A stretch of DNA of 37,761 bases, from assembly GCA_013140755.1 (NCBI GenBank), contig JABFSF010000081.1:1-37761 (forward strand). The letters are read 5' to 3'. Every line of letters starts with the position of its first letter. Position 1 is the stretch's first letter. Made by a program: the position numbers and the translations under genes. Source of the stretch: Methylotenera sp. (GTDB lineage: Bacteria > Pseudomonadota > Gammaproteobacteria > Burkholderiales > Methylophilaceae). Positions 35,748 to 37,761 of this stretch are shown one piece after another. The notes under the pieces are model-generated. The model did no database searches. It saw only the letters and a program-made list of their open reading frames with translations, and was not told where the DNA came from.

Positions 35748-37382
35748 ATGGCAACTATTAAACGTGCGCTTATCAGCGTTTCAGACAAGTCAGGTATTTT
35801 AGAATTAGCAGCAGCACTTACTAAACTCAATGTAGAAATTTTATCTACTGGCGGTACCGCTAAATTATTTCGTGACAACAACATCCCCGTAATCGAAGTC
35901 AGTGATTACACAGGTTTCCCTGAAATGTTAGACGGTCGCGTGAAAACGCTGCATCCTAAAGTGCATGGCGGCATTTTAGGCAGACGCGACTTGCCCGAGC
36001 ATGTATCTGCAATGCAAGAAGCAAGTATTCCAAATATTGATATGGTCGTGGTCAATCTTTATCCATTTGAAGCAACTGTAGCAAAGCCAAATTGCACGCT
36101 AGAAGATGCCATTGAAAATATTGACATTGGCGGTCCAGCCATGGTGCGCTCAGCCGCAAAAAACTGGAAAGATGTTGCTGTTTTGACGGATGCCAACCAA
36201 TACCCAAATGTAGTGAACGAGTTGCAAAGTACAGGCGGTGCATTGGCAGAAGCAACGACTTTTGCGCTTTCTGTTGCCGCTTTCAACCGCGTATCGCAAT
36301 ACGATGCGGCAATTAGCAACTATTTATCTGCGATTGATTACACCGCCAGCATGACAAGTAATAAGCCTGTGTCTTTGCAGTTTCCTGCGCAAAGCAACAC
36401 TAACTTTATCAAAGTACAAGATTTGCGCTATGGCGAAAATCCACATCAGCAAGCGGCTTTTTATCGCGATTTATATCCAGCACCTGGCTCACTGGTGACT
36501 GCACAACAATTGCAAGGCAAAGAGTTAAGCTTTAATAATATCGCAGATGGTGATGCCGCTTGGGAAGCCGTTAAGAGTTTTGGCTCTTCAAATAATGGTG
36601 CCACTGGCGCTACGACAGCCTGCGTCATCGTAAAACATGCTAACCCATGCGGCGTGGCATTGGGCAGCAGTGCACTTGAAGCTTACACTAAAGCATTCCA
36701 AACTGACCCTAGCAGTGCCTTTGGCGGCATTATTGCTTTTAACACAACAGTGGATAAAGCTGCGGCTGAAGCGGTAAGTAAACAATTTGTAGAGGTGCTG
36801 ATTGCGCCTGATTACACCAGTGAAGCTTTAGCCATTTTTAGTGCAAAAGCCAATGTACGCGTATTGAAAATTGCTTTACCAACAGGCGGCGCAACGCCTT
36901 GGGAGCAAGGTCGCAATGCCATGGACAGTAAACGCATCGGCTCAGGCTTACTGATTCAAACAGCAGATAATCACGAAATTTCACCGAGCGATTTAAAAAT
37001 TATCAGCAAAAAACAACCAACCCCACAACAAATGACCGACATGTTATTTGCATGGCGCGTGGCAAAACACGTAAAAAGTAACGCGATTGTTTTCTGCGGC
37101 AACGGCATGACGCTAGGCGTCGGTGCTGGTCAAATGAGCCGTATCGACAGTACCAAAATTGCCATTATTAAAGCGCAGAATGCGAATTTGAGTTTGCAAA
37201 ATTCGGTGGTGGCAAGTGATGCCTTCTTCCCATTCCGCGATGGCATCGATGCACTAGCTGCCGCAGGCGCAGGTTGTGTAATTCACCCAGGTGGCAGCAT
37301 GCGTGATGAAGAAGTCATTAATGCTGCTGATGAACATGGTTTAGTGATGGTAGTAACAGGTGTACGCCACTTTAGGCATTAA
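35748..37382 (+). CDS. purH: Bifunctional AICAR transformylase/IMP cyclohydrolase PurH
   Basis: PurH catalyses the last two steps of IMP synthesis. The 544-residue protein has the N-terminal MGS-like cyclohydrolase domain ([32 protein letters not shown]) and the C-terminal formyltransferase domain with [20 protein letters not shown], and the [12 protein letters not shown] tail. Cotranscription with dusB and fis is likely. It uses 10-formyl-tetrahydrofolate, which links it to C1 metabolism in a general way only. Confidence 0.96.
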   Translation: MATIKRALISVSDKSGILELAAALTKLNVEILSTGGTAKLFRDNNIPVIEVSDYTGFPEMLDGRVKTLHPKVHGGILGRRDLPEHVSAMQEASIPNIDMVVVNLYPFEATVAKPNCTLEDAIENIDIGGPAMVRSAAKNWKDVAVLTDANQYPNVVNELQSTGGALAEATTFALSVAAFNRVSQYDAAISNYLSAIDYTASMTSNKPVSLQFPAQSNTNFIKVQDLRYGENPHQQAAFYRDLYPAPGSLVTAQQLQGKELSFNNIADGDAAWEAVKSFGSSNNGATGATTACVIVKHANPCGVALGSSALEAYTKAFQTDPSSAFGGIIAFNTTVDKAAAEAVSKQFVEVLIAPDYTSEALAIFSAKANVRVLKIALPTGGATPWEQGRNAMDSKRIGSGLLIQTADNHEISPSDLKIISKKQPTPQQMTDMLFAWRVAKHVKSNAIVFCGNGMTLGVGAGQMSRIDSTKIAIIKAQNANLSLQNSVVASDAFFPFRDGIDALAAAGAGCVIHPGGSMRDEEVINAADEHGLVMVVTGVRHFRH

Positions 37383-37402
37383 ATACGTAACAAGGCGAGT
37401 GA

Positions 37403-37761
37403 ATGCAACAGCTTACAATATTTGGCGATGTGAATAATGAAACCATCTCCATAGATGACGTGGCTGCTTCTATTAAAGTATCTACAGCCACTGTTAGAAA
37501 CTGGATTAAAACGGGGTATTTAATTCAATCTGGTAAAAACAAAGTTTCTCTAGAATCAGTTAGCCAGTTTAAAGCAGAAATTGCGGGTTCACAAAAGCTT
37601 ATTGCCCGCGCCAATAAATCGCAAAAAGATGCACATAATCACGATGACATTTCACGCACAATTGATTCATTACTAGCAAACAACTCGGTAGATGTAGGTC
37701 ACAAATACGAGCAACTTTTATCAAACGCTTATAAAAATAAAGAAGGTATTTACTACACCCC
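37403..37761 (+). CDS. DNA N6-adenine methyltransferase or type II restriction-methylase, N-terminal part
   Basis: An open frame of 119 codons runs off the right edge. It begins at ATG 37403 with AAGG and GAG nearby as ribosome binding site. Residues about 18-50 look like a MerR-type helix-turn-helix (VAASIKVSTATVRNWIKTGYL). Near the end, GHKYEQLLSNAYKNKEGIYY followed by TP matches the lead-in to the N6-adenine methyltransferase domain of HsdM, type IIG and related enzymes. The catalytic NPPY motif would lie beyond the window, so activity and class cannot be judged. The sequence is more AT-rich than purH. Confidence 0.65.
   Translation, partial: MQQLTIFGDVNNETISIDDVAASIKVSTATVRNWIKTGYLIQSGKNKVSLESVSQFKAEIAGSQKLIARANKSQKDAHNHDDISRTIDSLLANNSVDVGHKYEQLLSNAYKNKEGIYYT

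Overview
The window looks like chromosome from a betaproteobacterial methylotroph, most likely family Methylophilaceae (Methylotenera-like). This is an inference from gene content: a complete NAD-linked molybdenum formate dehydrogenase operon, a dusB-fis-purH cluster, ruvCAB, a UbiA/MenA-type prenyltransferase, and moderately AT-rich DNA. No rRNA or tRNA genes were seen. Nearly all of the sequence is dense housekeeping coding DNA.

Layout. 1-662: decayed DNA with a frameshifted ABC-transporter ATPase and a short fragment that resembles the start of methionine synthase MetH. 663-4966 (+): lipoprotein-export genes lolC and lolD, then comEC. 5043-6689 (+): dhaL-dhaK dihydroxyacetone kinase. 6693-12360 (-): a yebC-ruvC-prenyltransferase-ruvA-DUF4349 lipoprotein-ruvB-TPR series in transcription order. 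12496-15573 (-): moaA, a COQ7-like diiron hydroxylase, mobA and a DMT/EamA transporter. 15729-22495 (+): fdsG-fdsB-fdsA-fdhD-fdsD and a TauE/TSUP permease. 22500-24487 (-): a GT39-like membrane protein and zinc-free ribosomal protein L31. 24620-24997 (-): the RNase P RNA. 25086-25769 (+): ung. 25830-26146: four consecutive hairpin repeats. 26193-26996 (+): an isolated HEPN-like protein. 27072-28966 (-): rsmI and pyrC. 28987-31580 (+): lpoA-yraN-BON lipoprotein, the same order as E. coli yraL/M/N/P without diaA. 31708-33097 (+): DUF3579, CinA-like and YkgJ-like proteins. 33085-34347 (-): an MFS symporter. 34463-37382 (+): dusB-fis-purH. 37403-end (+): the start of a DNA N6-adenine methyltransferase that runs off the window.

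How it fits together. The fds operon oxidises formate to CO2 with NAD+, the last step of C1 dissimilation. Its catalytic subunit needs a bis-MGD molybdenum cofactor, and the divergent moaA and mobA genes supply the first and a late step of that pathway, with FdhD providing the sulfuration step. The formate operon has a recognisable promoter whose -35 lies in an 11-bp tandem repeat.

The least ordinary places are: two GTAGGGG...CCCCTAC palindromic elements, each of which supplies the TAG stop codon of the gene in front of it; the hairpin array followed by a lone HEPN protein; the COQ7-like oxygenase wedged inside the molybdopterin operon; the prenyltransferase translationally coupled between ruvC and ruvA; a GT39-like protein lacking the usual acidic catalytic motif; and the methyltransferase at the right edge, which may begin a defence locus. 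I did not find a clearly new multi-gene system fully inside the window.
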